Assembly (NCBI GenBank): GCA_963745665.1
Contig: CAVUYE010000002.1
Location: 1,736,001 to 1,800,000 of the forward strand
Length of the DNA: 64,000 bases
Direction of reading: 5' to 3'
Origin: Bog-473 sp963745665
Lineage (GTDB): Bacteria; Actinomycetota; Acidimicrobiia; Acidimicrobiales; RAAP-2
The position numbers and the translations under genes were made by a program. Below the pieces are notes generated by a model. The model saw nothing but the letters and a program-made list of their open reading frames with translations, was not told where the DNA came from and did no database searches. Positions 15,927-24,787 of the stretch are shown piece after piece. Within the stretch, counting starts at the first letter, position 1; the number at the start of each line of letters is the position of its first letter.

Positions 15927-17141
15927 GTGCTGCGCTTTCTGACCGCCGGAGAGTCCCACGGGCGCGCCCTCGTCGTGATCGTGGAGGGTCTGCCCGCGGG
16001 GCTGCCCGTCGAGGCCTCCGATGTCGCGACCGAGTTGGCTCGGCGCCGGCTGGGCTACGGGCGGGGCCCTCGGATGCGCTTCGAGGCTGATGAGATCACG
16101 CTCGTCGGTGGCATCAGGCATGGCCGCACGCTGGGCTCGCCGGTGGCCATCGAGATCGCCAACACCGAATGGCCGAAGTGGACCGAGGAAATGTCCCCCG
16201 AGCCCGGCAGCCCGTCCAAGGTGCTGACCCAACCCCGCCCTGGCCACGCGGACCTGCCCGGCATGCTCAAGTACGGCTTCGAGGACGCCCGCGATGTGCT
16301 CGAGCGTGCCTCCGCGCGTGAGACGGCTGCCCGGGTGGCGGCCGGCACACTGGCCAAGCTGCTCCTCACCCACCTCGGTGTGTCCATCGTCAGTCACATC
16401 GTGGCGCTGGGCGAGGCCGCCGTCCCCCCGGGGTCGACCCGGCCCGGGCCGAGCGATCTCGACGCGGTCGATGCCAGCGCGGTGCGTTGCTTCGATGCAA
16501 AAGCGGAGAAGGCGATGGTTGCCGCGGTCAAGGCGGCGTCCAAGCTCGGCGACTCGTTGGGCGGCATCGCCGAGGTCCTGGCCTACGGCGTCCCCGTCGG
16601 GCTCGGGAGCCACGTGCACTGGGATCGCAAGCTCGATGCCAATTTGGCCCAGGCCCTGATGTCGATCCAGGCGGTCAAAGCAGTGGAGATCGGGGACGGG
16701 TGGGAGAACGCGGCCCGCCGCGGCTCCGACGCGCACGACGCGATCAACTACGACGAAGCCGAGGGCTACGTCCGCCCCACGGACAGGGCGGGAGGGATCG
16801 AGGGCGGCATCTCCAACGGCGCCCTCCTCGTCGCCCGCGTCGCCATGAAGCCACTCGCCACCTTGAACCGGCCCGTGCTCCAGACGGTGGATGTGGTCAC
16901 CAAGGAGTCGACCGTCAGCTTCCGCGAGCGCACCGACGTCACCGCCGTCCCGGCCATGGGGGTGGTCGCCGAGTCCATGACGGCGCTCGTGCTCGCCACC
17001 GAGGCCCTGCGCAAGTTCGGGGGGGACTCACTCGCCGAGGTCGTGCGCAACCGAGACGGCTTCGTGGCCTCCCTCGGGACGACCCCGTCGTCGGCCGTGG
17101 GAAGCCCGTCCGCCACCGGTCCGGACAGCGCCGCCGGATGA
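15927..17141 (+). CDS. aroC: Chorismate synthase AroC
   Basis: Last step of the shikimate pathway, converting EPSP to chorismate with reduced FMN. The 404 residues start MLRFLTAGESHGRALVVIVE. Visible family blocks include RRLGYGRGPRM, ARPGHADLPG-like text (RPGHADLPGMLKYG), DARDVLERASARETAARVAAG and DAINYDEAEGYVRPT. It heads the operon aroC-aroK-aroB-aroQ-pepQ-efp-nusB and overlaps aroK by 4 nt. Confidence 0.96.
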   Translation: MLRFLTAGESHGRALVVIVEGLPAGLPVEASDVATELARRRLGYGRGPRMRFEADEITLVGGIRHGRTLGSPVAIEIANTEWPKWTEEMSPEPGSPSKVLTQPRPGHADLPGMLKYGFEDARDVLERASARETAARVAAGTLAKLLLTHLGVSIVSHIVALGEAAVPPGSTRPGPSDLDAVDASAVRCFDAKAEKAMVAAVKAASKLGDSLGGIAEVLAYGVPVGLGSHVHWDRKLDANLAQALMSIQAVKAVEIGDGWENAARRGSDAHDAINYDEAEGYVRPTDRAGGIEGGISNGALLVARVAMKPLATLNRPVLQTVDVVTKESTVSFRERTDVTAVPAMGVVAESMTALVLATEALRKFGGDSLAEVVRNRDGFVASLGTTPSSAVGSPSATGPDSAAG

Positions 17142-17689
17142 CCCCCCGCATCCTGCTGGTCGGGATGATGGGGGCCGGCAAGACGACCACCGGGCGGCTC
17201 CTGGCGGAGCGGCTGGGATGGCGCTACCGGGACTCCGACGCCGACGTCGAATCGGTCTCGGGGCTCACGGTGCCCGAGCTGTTCGCTCGTGACGGCGAAG
17301 CAGCCTTCCGCCGAGCCGAGGCGGATGTGCTTGCCGCGGCTTGCGGCGACGCCGCGCCCTCAGTGGTGTCGGTTGCCGGTGGCGCGGTGCTGAGCGAGGA
17401 CAACCGCCGGATCATTGTCGCCAGCGGCATCGTGGTCTGGCTGCGGGCGCGCCCCGAGACGTTGGCGACCCGGGTGGGAGACGGTGCCGGACGCCCGCTA
17501 CTTGACGACGACCCCGCCGCGGCCCTCATCCGTCTCATCTCCGCACGCGCTCCGTTCTACGCGGAGGTGGCCGACCTCGTCATCGACGTGGACGACCTGC
17601 AGCCGCCCACTGTCGTCGAACGCATCGTCGACGCCATGGACGCGGCCGCGGAAACGGGCAGCACCATCACCCCGGGCCACACCCGGTAG
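17138..17689 (+). CDS. aroK: Shikimate kinase AroK
   Basis: Phosphorylates shikimate with ATP. 183 residues; ATG 17138 overlaps the aroC stop. The Walker A loop is GMMGAGKTTTGRLLAERLG at residues 9-27, the shikimate-binding Asp lies in RDSDADVES, GGAVLSEDNRR gives the central GG(G) motif, and the adenine-site Arg lies in GRPLLDDD. The longer upstream open frame is a shadow of aroC. Confidence 0.95.
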   Translation: MTPRILLVGMMGAGKTTTGRLLAERLGWRYRDSDADVESVSGLTVPELFARDGEAAFRRAEADVLAAACGDAAPSVVSVAGGAVLSEDNRRIIVASGIVVWLRARPETLATRVGDGAGRPLLDDDPAAALIRLISARAPFYAEVADLVIDVDDLQPPTVVERIVDAMDAAAETGSTITPGHTR

Positions 17690-17706
17690 CGGGACGGCAG
17701 AAACTG

Positions 17707-18747
17707 GTGCACGCCCTCTCTGTCGATCTTGCCGAGCGCTCCTACCCGGTGCTCGTGGGGCCCGGGGCGCGCCACGAGGTGGCGCGCTTCCTCCCTCCCA
17801 CCGCCAAGTCGGCGGTCATCGTGACGCAGCAGGCGATAGAGGAGGCTGGCTGGCTGGACGGAATCGACCCCGGCGTGCCCTTCGAAGTGTGTCGCATTCC
17901 CGACGGGGAGCAGGCCAAGACGCTGACGACGGTCGAGGAGCTGGCCCGCTTCTTCGCCCGCGCCGGGCTCTCGCGCGCCGATGCCGTCATCGCCGTCGGC
18001 GGCGGCATCGTGACCGACGTCGCCGGGTTCGCCGCCGCCACCTACCACCGCGGCACGGCCTACGTGAATGTGGCCACCTCGCTGCTGGCCCAGGTCGACG
18101 CGGCCATTGGCGGCAAGACGGGGGTGAACCTCCCCGAGGGCAAGAACCTCGTCGGGGCCTTCTGGCAGCCCAATGCGGTCCTGTGCGACACCGAGACCCT
18201 GTCGTCCCTTCCGCCGCGCGAGTGGGCCTGCGGCCGGGGCGAAATCGCCAAGTACGCGTTTCTGGGCGATGCTCCCACGGCCGACCAGCCGATCGAGGAG
18301 CAGGTGGCCCGCTGTGCGGGGATCAAGGCGGCGGTCGTGGCGGAGGACGAGCGCGAGGGCGGTCGGCGCGTGATCCTCAACTACGGGCACACCCTGGCCC
18401 ACGCCCTCGAGGGCGCGGCCGCGGCCGATCACCCCGACTGGGATCTGCGGCACGGCGAAGCCGTGGCGATCGGGATCCTGTTTGCCGCCCTGCTGGCGGA
18501 GCGGCTCGGGCGCATCACGTCGGAGCGGGTCACCGAGCACCGGCGGGTCGTCGCCAGCTTCGACCTGCCGACCGATCTGCCGGCGGGCGCCGGCGCCGCG
18601 GAGCTCGTCGCCTTCATGGAGCGTGACAAGAAGGCCCAGCAGGATCTGACGTTCGTGCTGGACGGCCCGAACGGCGTCGAGGCGGTGCACGGTGTGGCGC
18701 TGGCCGACGTGGTCGCTACCCTGGCTGCCATGGGAGCCCGCACGTGA
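17707..18747 (+). CDS. aroB: 3-dehydroquinate synthase AroB
   Basis: NAD- and Zn-dependent cyclisation of DAHP, the second step of the pathway. 346 residues from GTG 17707. Motifs seen: PDGEQAKTL, the NAD-site glycines in GGGIVTDVAGFAAATYHRG, the substrate loop GGKTGVNLPEGKNLVG, and metal ligands around RGEIAKYAF and NYGHTLAHALE. It starts 17 nt after aroK and overlaps aroQ by 4 nt. Confidence 0.95.
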   Translation: MHALSVDLAERSYPVLVGPGARHEVARFLPPTAKSAVIVTQQAIEEAGWLDGIDPGVPFEVCRIPDGEQAKTLTTVEELARFFARAGLSRADAVIAVGGGIVTDVAGFAAATYHRGTAYVNVATSLLAQVDAAIGGKTGVNLPEGKNLVGAFWQPNAVLCDTETLSSLPPREWACGRGEIAKYAFLGDAPTADQPIEEQVARCAGIKAAVVAEDEREGGRRVILNYGHTLAHALEGAAAADHPDWDLRHGEAVAIGILFAALLAERLGRITSERVTEHRRVVASFDLPTDLPAGAGAAELVAFMERDKKAQQDLTFVLDGPNGVEAVHGVALADVVATLAAMGART

Positions 18748-19184
18748 GCCTCGTCCTCCTCTTGTCGGGCCCCAACCTCAACCTGCTCGGGGAGCGAGAG
18801 CCGGCCGTCTACGGGACCGACACCCTGGCCATGCACGTGGCACGGGCCGCAGCGGCCTGCACCCGCCACGGTCTCGAGTTCGAACACCTGCAGACGAACC
18901 ATGAAGGTGACCTCGTCGAGGCCGTGCACGCCGCCCGCGGCCGGGCGGGTGCGCTCGTCATCAACGCCGGTGCCCTGAGCCACACGTCGTGGTCGCTGCA
19001 CGATGCCGTGGCCGCGTTCGAGGGTCCGGTCGTCGAGCTGCACCTCTCCAACCCCGCGGCACGGGAGCCCTTCCGGCACACGTCGGTGCTGGCGCCCGTG
19101 GCGTCGGGGGTCATCGCGGGCTTCGGTGGGCTCGGGTACGAGCTCGCCGTCGACGCTGTGGCCGCACTAGTGAAGGGATCCTGA
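18744..19184 (+). CDS. aroQ: 3-dehydroquinate dehydratase, type II (AroQ)
   Basis: Dodecameric type II dehydroquinase that removes water from 3-dehydroquinate. The 146 residues show SGPNLNLLGEREPAVYG with the catalytic Tyr, QTNHEGDLV, INAGALSHTSWSLHDAV and the catalytic His region HLSNPAAREPFRH. The GTG start overlaps the aroB stop. aroE and aroA, also needed for the pathway, are not in this window. Confidence 0.95.
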   Translation: MSLVLLLSGPNLNLLGEREPAVYGTDTLAMHVARAAAACTRHGLEFEHLQTNHEGDLVEAVHAARGRAGALVINAGALSHTSWSLHDAVAAFEGPVVELHLSNPAAREPFRHTSVLAPVASGVIAGFGGLGYELAVDAVAALVKGS

Positions 19185-19189
19185 GCCGT

Positions 19190-20350
19190 ATGACCACCAC
19201 CGCCCGCGCCAACCCGTACGTGCCCGCCACGGCGCCGCTGCCGCCCATCACCGTGACCGGCCGTCTGGACCGCCTGCGTGCCGCGTTCGACGAGCACGAG
19301 ATCGACGCTCTCGTCGTGACGACACTGCCCAACATCCGGTACCTGACCGGGTTTTCGGGGTCGGCCGCCGTACTGGTGGTAACCAGGGACCTGTCGGTGC
19401 TGACCACCGACGGCCGCTACCGGACCCAGTCGGCCGAGCAGTTGCAGCAGTCCGGCGCGTCGGACGTGGAGGTCTCCATCGGCACGGGCGTCCAGCAGAG
19501 AGAGGCGGCCCGCGCCGCGCTCGAGGCCGGGGGCGCCGGCCGCATCGGGCTCGAGGCGGCCAACGTCACCTGGAGCGGGCAACGGAGTTGGGCCGAGGCC
19601 CTGGGCGGCGACACCCTCGTCGCCACCTCCAACGCCGTCGAGGCGCTGCGCGAGCGCAAGGACGCCGCCGAGATCGCCCGCATGGAGCGCGCCGCCGCCA
19701 TCGCCGACGCGGCGCTGTTCGAGGTGCTCCCGCTCATGAGCCAGGGCGTCACGGAGGAGCACTTCGCCCTCGAGCTCGACACGGCCATGCGACGCGGGGG
19801 AGCGGAGGGCACCGCCTTCGACACCATCGTCGCCGCCGGGGAGAACTCGGCCAAGCCGCACCACCACCCCGGGTCCCGGCGCATCAACGGGGGCGATCCC
19901 GTGGTGGTCGACTTCGGCGCGATCTTCGAGGGCTACCGCTCCGACATGACGCGGACGTTCTGCGTCGACGCCGAGCCGGAAGGGGAGCTGGCCCGCATCT
20001 TCAGTGTGGTCCAGGCGTCCCAGGCGGCCGGCGCCGCCGCCGTACGGCCCGGTATCGCCGCCAAGGACGTCGACGACGTGTGCCGTCGGATCATCGCCGA
20101 TGCCGGCTGGGCCGAGCGCTTCGAGCACGGCACCGGGCACGGCGTCGGCCTCGATATCCATGAGGCCCCGACCGTCAGCCAATTGGGCACTGCTATCCTC
20201 GCTCCCGGCTTCGTCGTCACCGTCGAGCCCGGTGTCTATGTTCCCGGGCACGGCGGCGTCCGCGTCGAGGACACCTTCGTGGTGACCGAGGACGGCGCTC
20301 GCGCCCTGACCCATTTCACAAAGGACATTCATGGCAGTCTCGACCAATGA
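19190..20350 (+). CDS. pepQ: M24-family Xaa-Pro aminopeptidase/dipeptidase
   Basis: Metallopeptidase that cuts next to proline. 386 residues from ATG 19190. The N-terminal creatinase-like domain (VTTLPNIRYLTGFSGSAAVL) is followed by the pita-bread domain with metal ligands in VVDFGAIFEGYRSDMTRTF (two Asp), GTGHGVGLDIHEAP (His), VEPGVYVPG (Glu) and RVEDTF (Glu). It sits before efp as in many Gram-positive genomes, and its last 20 nt overlap the efp start. Confidence 0.9.
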   Translation: MTTTARANPYVPATAPLPPITVTGRLDRLRAAFDEHEIDALVVTTLPNIRYLTGFSGSAAVLVVTRDLSVLTTDGRYRTQSAEQLQQSGASDVEVSIGTGVQQREAARAALEAGGAGRIGLEAANVTWSGQRSWAEALGGDTLVATSNAVEALRERKDAAEIARMERAAAIADAALFEVLPLMSQGVTEEHFALELDTAMRRGGAEGTAFDTIVAAGENSAKPHHHPGSRRINGGDPVVVDFGAIFEGYRSDMTRTFCVDAEPEGELARIFSVVQASQAAGAAAVRPGIAAKDVDDVCRRIIADAGWAERFEHGTGHGVGLDIHEAPTVSQLGTAILAPGFVVTVEPGVYVPGHGGVRVEDTFVVTEDGARALTHFTKDIHGSLDQ

Positions 20351-20891
20351 CCTGAAGAACGGCATGAGCCTGGACCTCCCCGAAGGCCTGTTCAGCGTCG
20401 TCGAGTTCCAGCACGTGAAGCCCGGCAAGGGTGGCGCCTTCGTGCGCACGAAGCTCAAGAACGTCCGCAGCGGCGCGGTGATCGAGCGCACCTACCGGGC
20501 CGACGAGAAGCTCGAACAGGCGATCATCGACAAGCGGGACATGCAGTTCCTCTATCGCGACGGCACCGACTACGTCTTCATGGACACGACGAGCTACGAG
20601 CAGCTGCAAGTCGCACCCGAGGCCCTCGGCGACGCGCCGAACTACCTGAAGGAAGGCGACGCCGCCAACGTGCAGATGTACAACTCCGAGATCGTCGGGG
20701 TCGAACTCCCTGCAGCGGTGGAGCTGACGGTGACCGAGACGGAGCCGGGCATGCAGGGTGACCGCGTCTCGGGCGCCCGCAAGCCCGCCACGCTGCAGAC
20801 CGGCCACGTCGTGCAGGTCCCCCTCTTCGTGAACATCGGGGACGTGATCAAGGTCGACACTCGCTCCGGCGAGTACTTGACCCGGGCCTGA
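20331..20891 (+). CDS. efp: Elongation factor P
   Basis: Relieves ribosome stalling at polyproline. 186 residues in three beta-barrel domains; the modifiable-site loop is HVKPGKGGAFVRT with Lys33 at the tip, and domain III contains GDRVSGARKPATLQTG and FVNIGDVIKVDTRSGEY. ATG 20331 lies inside the pepQ 3' end in another frame, so ribosomes finishing pepQ may feed efp. No EpmA/EpmB genes are near; modification, if any, is unknown. Confidence 0.95.
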   Translation: MAVSTNDLKNGMSLDLPEGLFSVVEFQHVKPGKGGAFVRTKLKNVRSGAVIERTYRADEKLEQAIIDKRDMQFLYRDGTDYVFMDTTSYEQLQVAPEALGDAPNYLKEGDAANVQMYNSEIVGVELPAAVELTVTETEPGMQGDRVSGARKPATLQTGHVVQVPLFVNIGDVIKVDTRSGEYLTRA

Positions 20892-20964
20892 CGGCCCGGC
20901 CGCCTCGCCGCGCCGCCGCACCCTCGGACCGAGGCCTGGGCCGAACTGACATGACGCAGCGCAG

Positions 20965-21366
20965 ATGACCGACATCGCGCCCCGTCACCAGCAACGCGAA
21001 AGGGCCCTCTCCCTGCTGTACGAGGCCGAGCTCAAGGGCGAGGGGCCGCTGCAGGTCGTCGACGCCCTGGCGGTGCCGCCCGATCCTTACGTCCGGACCT
21101 TGATTGAGCACGCCGTCGAGACCCGGGAGGAGGCCGACCGCCGCATCGCCGGCGCCTCGGTCGGCTGGCCGCTCGAGCGCATGGCGGTGGTCGACCGCCT
21201 CGTGCTCCGCCTCGCCCTGGCCGAGCTGCTCGACTCCGACGGCCCGCCCACGGCCGTCGTGATCGACGAGGCCGTGCAGCTGGTCAAGGAGTATTCGACC
21301 GACGAGTCCGGGCGGTTCGTCAACGGCATCCTCTCCACCATCGCCGCCGAGGTAAAGCCAGGCTGA
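20965..21366 (+). CDS. nusB: Transcription antitermination factor NusB
   Basis: Binds boxA RNA with S10 (NusE) for rRNA antitermination. The 133 residues begin MTDIAPRHQQRERALSLLYEAEL and contain the family helices VDRLVLRLALAELL and the C-terminal IDEAVQLVKEYSTDESGRFVNGIL. It is the last gene of the aro-efp group, 73 bp after efp; that gap holds no visible signal. Confidence 0.95.
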   Translation: MTDIAPRHQQRERALSLLYEAELKGEGPLQVVDALAVPPDPYVRTLIEHAVETREEADRRIAGASVGWPLERMAVVDRLVLRLALAELLDSDGPPTAVVIDEAVQLVKEYSTDESGRFVNGILSTIAAEVKPG

Positions 21367-21382
21367 TCCTCGCTCCCGGCCG

Positions 21383-21421
21383 TTGACGGGTTACGCCACT
21401 AGTGCTAATCTCATTAGCACT
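21383..21421 (+). promoter_or_regulatory. gntR promoter with perfect palindromic operator
   Basis: -35 TTGACG at 21383-21388, a 17-bp spacer, and -10 TAATCT at 21406-21411. A perfect inverted repeat, AGTGCTAAT (21401-21409) and ATTAGCACT (21413-21421) with a 3-nt CTC spacer, covers the -10 and ends at the base before the gntR ATG. This predicts autorepression. Confidence 0.75.
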
Positions 21422-21775
21422 ATGCCGAGGATCCTCCGAGTTGACCCCAGCGACCCGGTCCTCCTCCACGAACAGGTTGCCGCTGAGATCCGTCGGGCCA
21501 TCGCCGAAGGCGAAGCCGTCCCGGGCGAACGACTCCCTCCGGCTCGGGACCTGGCCAAGGTTCTCGGGGTGAACGCCAACACGGTCCTTCGTTCGTTGCG
21601 ACAACTACGAGACGAAGGGCTCGTCGAGTTTCGACGCGGGCACGGGATCACCGTAAGCGGCGAGGCCCCGGCGCGCAGCGCACTCATCGAGCGGGTGCGG
21701 GACCTGGTGCAGTACGCCCGGCTGCAGGGCTATCAGCCCGACGAAGTGATTCAGATCATTCACGGACTGCGGTGA
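21422..21775 (+). CDS. GntR-family (YtrA-type) transcriptional regulator
   Basis: 117 residues: an N-terminal winged helix (HEQVAAEIRRAIAEGEAVPGERLPPARDL, recognition helix around NANTVLRSLRQLRDEGLVEFRRGHG) and a short C-terminal helical tail (ALIERVRDLVQYARLQGYQPDEVIQ), the size of the YtrA subfamily. ATG 21422 follows the operator directly; the longer TTG start at 21383 is really the -35 box. It overlaps the NHL-protein gene by 4 nt, so regulator and membrane protein form one unit. YtrA regulators usually travel with ABC transporters, which is not the case here. Confidence 0.9.
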   Translation: MPRILRVDPSDPVLLHEQVAAEIRRAIAEGEAVPGERLPPARDLAKVLGVNANTVLRSLRQLRDEGLVEFRRGHGITVSGEAPARSALIERVRDLVQYARLQGYQPDEVIQIIHGLR

Positions 21776-23096
21776 CGCTCACCCTCGGGCCACACCAGGT
21801 CACCGAGCGGGAGAAGGCGGAAGCCCTCATCCGCGAGGCGCGGCGCCTGCAGCGACGCCGATGGCGGCGGGGGGCGGCGTTGGTCACGCTGGCTGTTGTC
21901 GTGGCGGCCGTCGTCGTGACGTCGCTCCAGGGAGATGGTCCGGCGCGGCCGCGTCCAACTCCTCATGTGCCCGGGCCGCCGCCCGCACAAAGAAGGGTGA
22001 ACGGTCCATCGCTCGGTCTCGCCACTTCGTACCAGTTGGCCGGCCCGATCGGCGTCGCGGTCGACCGGGGTGGGGACATTTACTTCACCGATGGGAACCG
22101 GGTGCTCGAAGTCGACCGGGCCACGCAACAACTCCAGGTCGTGGCCGGAACGGGAGCGACGGGTTTCTCCGGCGATGGTGGCCCGGGTCCGCAGGCCACG
22201 CTTTTAGGCCCGAGCGGCGTCGCCGTCGCTCCGAACGGCGACGTCTACTTCCAAGACGGCAATCGCGTCCGCAAGGTCTCGGCAGCCGACGGCGTCATCT
22301 CGACCGTGGCCGGAGACGGCCGCACCGGCCCTACCGGAGACGACGGCCACACCGGCTCCACCGGAGATGGAGGCCCGGCGGTCAGAGCCTCGCTGGATTT
22401 CGGGAGCTCCGGCAGCGGCACCGGAGGCCTCAGCGACTCCATCGCCTTGGGCCCCAACGGTGACCTGTACATAGCCGACACCGGCAACAACGAGGTCCAG
22501 AAGGTGTCGCTGGCGACCGGGGTCATCACCCAGGCGGTCGGTCCGGGGATCCATTGTGGAGCGCTGGATGGGATCTGCCAGACGGCCCCCCATCCGTGTG
22601 CGCCGGTGGGTGTTGCCGTGGACAGCTCCTCGAACATCTTCATCGCCACCGCGTGTGGTTCGATCCGAGAGAAAGTCGCTGCCACTGGTGTGGCGTCGAC
22701 GATCTTCTCCACCCACCAGGATCCTGCTCTGGCGGGCAGGGGGGAGACCACGATCCGACGGGATTGGCGGTCGGCAACGACAAGACGCTCTTCGTCACGG
22801 AGGCCTACGGCCGGCGGTTGCTCGAGCTGAACCTTGCCAGCGGGCGGGTCGTCTTGGTCGCCGGGACGGGCGCCGAGACGTTCCCCCAACCGGGTCAGAC
22901 TGCGGGAGACGGTGGACCGGCTTCCGACGCCACCTTCGGACTGGCGCTCGGCGCCGCAGTTGACGGACAGGGCAACGTCTACGTAGCCGACTTCTTCAAC
23001 GACGCCATTCGGATGATCGACTGGCGCACCGATGTGATCTCGACGGTCGCCGGGCTGATCCCCATGTCACCGGAGCAGCAGGGACACTGCTGCTGA
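21772..23096 (+). CDS. Membrane-anchored NHL-repeat beta-propeller protein (frame broken near 22740)
   Basis: The N-terminus is cytoplasmic and basic, then one transmembrane helix (GAALVTLAVVVAAVVVTSL, about residues 36-54), a Pro-rich linker and NHL repeats: LAGPIGVAVDRGGDIYFTDG, GPSGVAVAPNGDVYFQDG, LGPNGDLYIADTGNNEV, GVAVDSSSNIFIAT. A collagen-like Gly-x-y stretch (GRTGPTGDDGHTGSTGDGG) interrupts one blade. The first frame stops at 22830, but the propeller continues in another frame (PTGLAVGNDKTLFVTEAYG... to 23096). A one-base loss in the six-G run at 22739-22744 explains this. Its partner gene is the GntR regulator; the ligand is unknown. Confidence 0.75.
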
Positions 23097-23167
23097 GCGG
23101 CGAGCCCGCCCGGCCGCTTGACTGCCGTGGCTCCGGCGTCACGGGGCCGGGCAGCTCGCGGGCGCGA

Positions 23168-23225
23168 TAAGGTATCCCCCTGACCGTGAAGTGAGTCCCG
23201 TGAGGCTCACACGGCAGGAGGAGCA
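23168..23225 (+). promoter_or_regulatory. pyrR leader: -10 box, PyrR-binding hairpin and ribosome binding site
   Basis: A TAAGGT -10 candidate (23168-23173) would start the RNA near 23180. The RNA then forms a hairpin: CCGTG (23184-23188) with CACGG (23210-23214), a small internal bulge, and TGAG (23192-23195) with CTCA (23206-23209). The loop region 23194-23207 reads AGTCCCGTGAGGCT, a complete match to the PyrR-binding consensus ARUCCNGNGAGGYU. The ribosome binding site AGGAGGAG (23216-23223) follows at once. There is no terminator between hairpin and gene, so PyrR bound with UMP most likely blocks translation, as reported for Mycobacterium smegmatis. Confidence 0.85.
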
Positions 23226-23798
23226 GTGGCCGAACGCGAACGCAGTCATACGCGACCCCTCGGGGGTGTGTTCGTGGCCCACTCCCAGGTCCTGACCTCA
23301 GCCGACGTCCTGCGCGCCCTCACCCGTATGGCGCACGAGGTGGTCGAGCGCAACGGGGGCGTCGAGGACATCGTCCTGGTCGGGCTCCAGACCGGCGGCG
23401 TTCCCCTCGCCACCAAGATGGCCGAGATACTCCGCCAGATCGAAGCGGTCGACACCCTCGACGTGGGCAGCCTCGACGTGGCCTTCTACCGCGACGACAT
23501 CGGGCTGCGGCCCGTCCTACCCGAGGCGGTCACCGACATCCCCGTCGACCTGGCCGGGAAGGTGGTCGTGCTGGTGGACGATGTCCTCTTCACGGGCCGC
23601 ACCATCCGGGCCGCCCTCAACGCCCTCAACGACTTCGGGCGGGCCCGCTCCATCCAGCTGGCCGTCATGGTCGACCGCGGCCACCGCGAGCTCCCGATCC
23701 GACCCGACTTCGTGGGGAAGAACCTCCCCACGCGCCGTGAGGAGATGGTCGACGTCGGTGAGGACGGCGTCTGGATCGGCAGTCTGGAGGATAAGTGA
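23226..23798 (+). CDS. pyrR: Bifunctional pyr operon regulator / uracil phosphoribosyltransferase PyrR
   Basis: RNA-binding repressor of pyrimidine genes with weak uracil phosphoribosyltransferase activity. 190 residues from GTG 23226; the PRPP-binding motif is VVLVDDVLFTGRTIRAAL near residues 105-122, and GLQTGGVPLA and FYRDDIGLRP match the family. A PyrR target hairpin precedes it. It overlaps pyrB by 4 nt (GTGA) and leads the operon pyrR-pyrB-pyrC-carA-carB-pyrD-pyrF. Confidence 0.96.
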   Translation: MAERERSHTRPLGGVFVAHSQVLTSADVLRALTRMAHEVVERNGGVEDIVLVGLQTGGVPLATKMAEILRQIEAVDTLDVGSLDVAFYRDDIGLRPVLPEAVTDIPVDLAGKVVVLVDDVLFTGRTIRAALNALNDFGRARSIQLAVMVDRGHRELPIRPDFVGKNLPTRREEMVDVGEDGVWIGSLEDK

Positions 23799-24787
23799 CC
23801 GGTACCCAGCACCTGCTCTCGGTGGCCGACCTGGGGCCCGAGGGGATCGGCGAGGTCCTGCACGTGGCCGAGGCCTTCGCTGAGGTCGAACGCCGCTCGG
23901 TGCCCAAGGTCCCGACCCTGCGCGGCAAGGTGGTGGCGACGCTCTTCTTCGAGGAGTCGACCCGCACCCGGCTTTCCTTCGAGACGGCGGCCAAGCGGCT
24001 CTCGGCCGACGTGCTCTCGCTGGCGGTGGCGAGCTCGTCGGTCAAGAAGGGCGAGAGCCTGCGCGACACCGTCGAGACCGTCGAGGCCATGGGGATCGAC
24101 GCCATCATCATCCGCCACGCCTCGTCCGGTGCTCCGCACCAGGTGGCGCGCTGGGTCGAGCGGGCCCACGTGATCAACGCCGGCGACGGCTGGCACGAGC
24201 ATCCGACACAGGCCCTGCTGGACTGCTTCACCGTGCGCCAGGTGCTGGCCGAGCGCAAGGGCGCCGCGCCCGACGAGCTCGGCATCAGTTGCTTCGAGGA
24301 TCTGCGCGTCCTGATCGTCGGCGACGTCCGCCACAGCCGGGTGGCTCGCTCCGAGGTGCTGGCCTACACCGCCCTGGGAGCGCACGTCACCCTCGCGGCA
24401 CCGGGCAGCCTGTTGCCGCCCTCGCTCGAGGGCTGGCCCGTCGAGGTGGCCCCGGACCTCGATGCCGCGCTGGGCGACGCCGACGTGGTCTCGCTCCTGC
24501 GCCTGCAGGCGGAACGCGGGAGCGGGTCGTTCGTCCCCAGCCTGCGTGAGTACACGGCCGGGTGGGGGTTGACGGCGCGCCGGGCCCAGCGACTGGCCGA
24601 CCACGCCATCGTGACCCACCCCGGGCCAATGGTGCGCGGGGTCGAGATCGCCTCGGACGTGGCGGACCTGCCGCGCACGGTCGTGACCCAGCAGGTGGCC
24701 AACGGCATCGCCGTGCGCATGGCCATCCTGTTCCTGCTCCTGGGCGGCGAGCTGCAGGGCGTGGCGGAGGTGCCGGCCGTTGCCTGA
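23795..24787 (+). CDS. pyrB: Aspartate carbamoyltransferase catalytic subunit PyrB
   Basis: First committed step of pyrimidine synthesis. 330 residues; carbamoyl-phosphate loop ESTRTRLSFETAAKRL, then SSSVKKGESLRDT, the HPTQALLDCFT aspartate-domain entry and HPGPMVRGVEI near the C-terminus. No pyrI regulatory gene follows; pyrC does, as expected for a Gram-positive-type enzyme. The GTG start overlaps the pyrR stop. Confidence 0.96.
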   Translation: MTGTQHLLSVADLGPEGIGEVLHVAEAFAEVERRSVPKVPTLRGKVVATLFFEESTRTRLSFETAAKRLSADVLSLAVASSSVKKGESLRDTVETVEAMGIDAIIIRHASSGAPHQVARWVERAHVINAGDGWHEHPTQALLDCFTVRQVLAERKGAAPDELGISCFEDLRVLIVGDVRHSRVARSEVLAYTALGAHVTLAAPGSLLPPSLEGWPVEVAPDLDAALGDADVVSLLRLQAERGSGSFVPSLREYTAGWGLTARRAQRLADHAIVTHPGPMVRGVEIASDVADLPRTVVTQQVANGIAVRMAILFLLLGGELQGVAEVPAVA

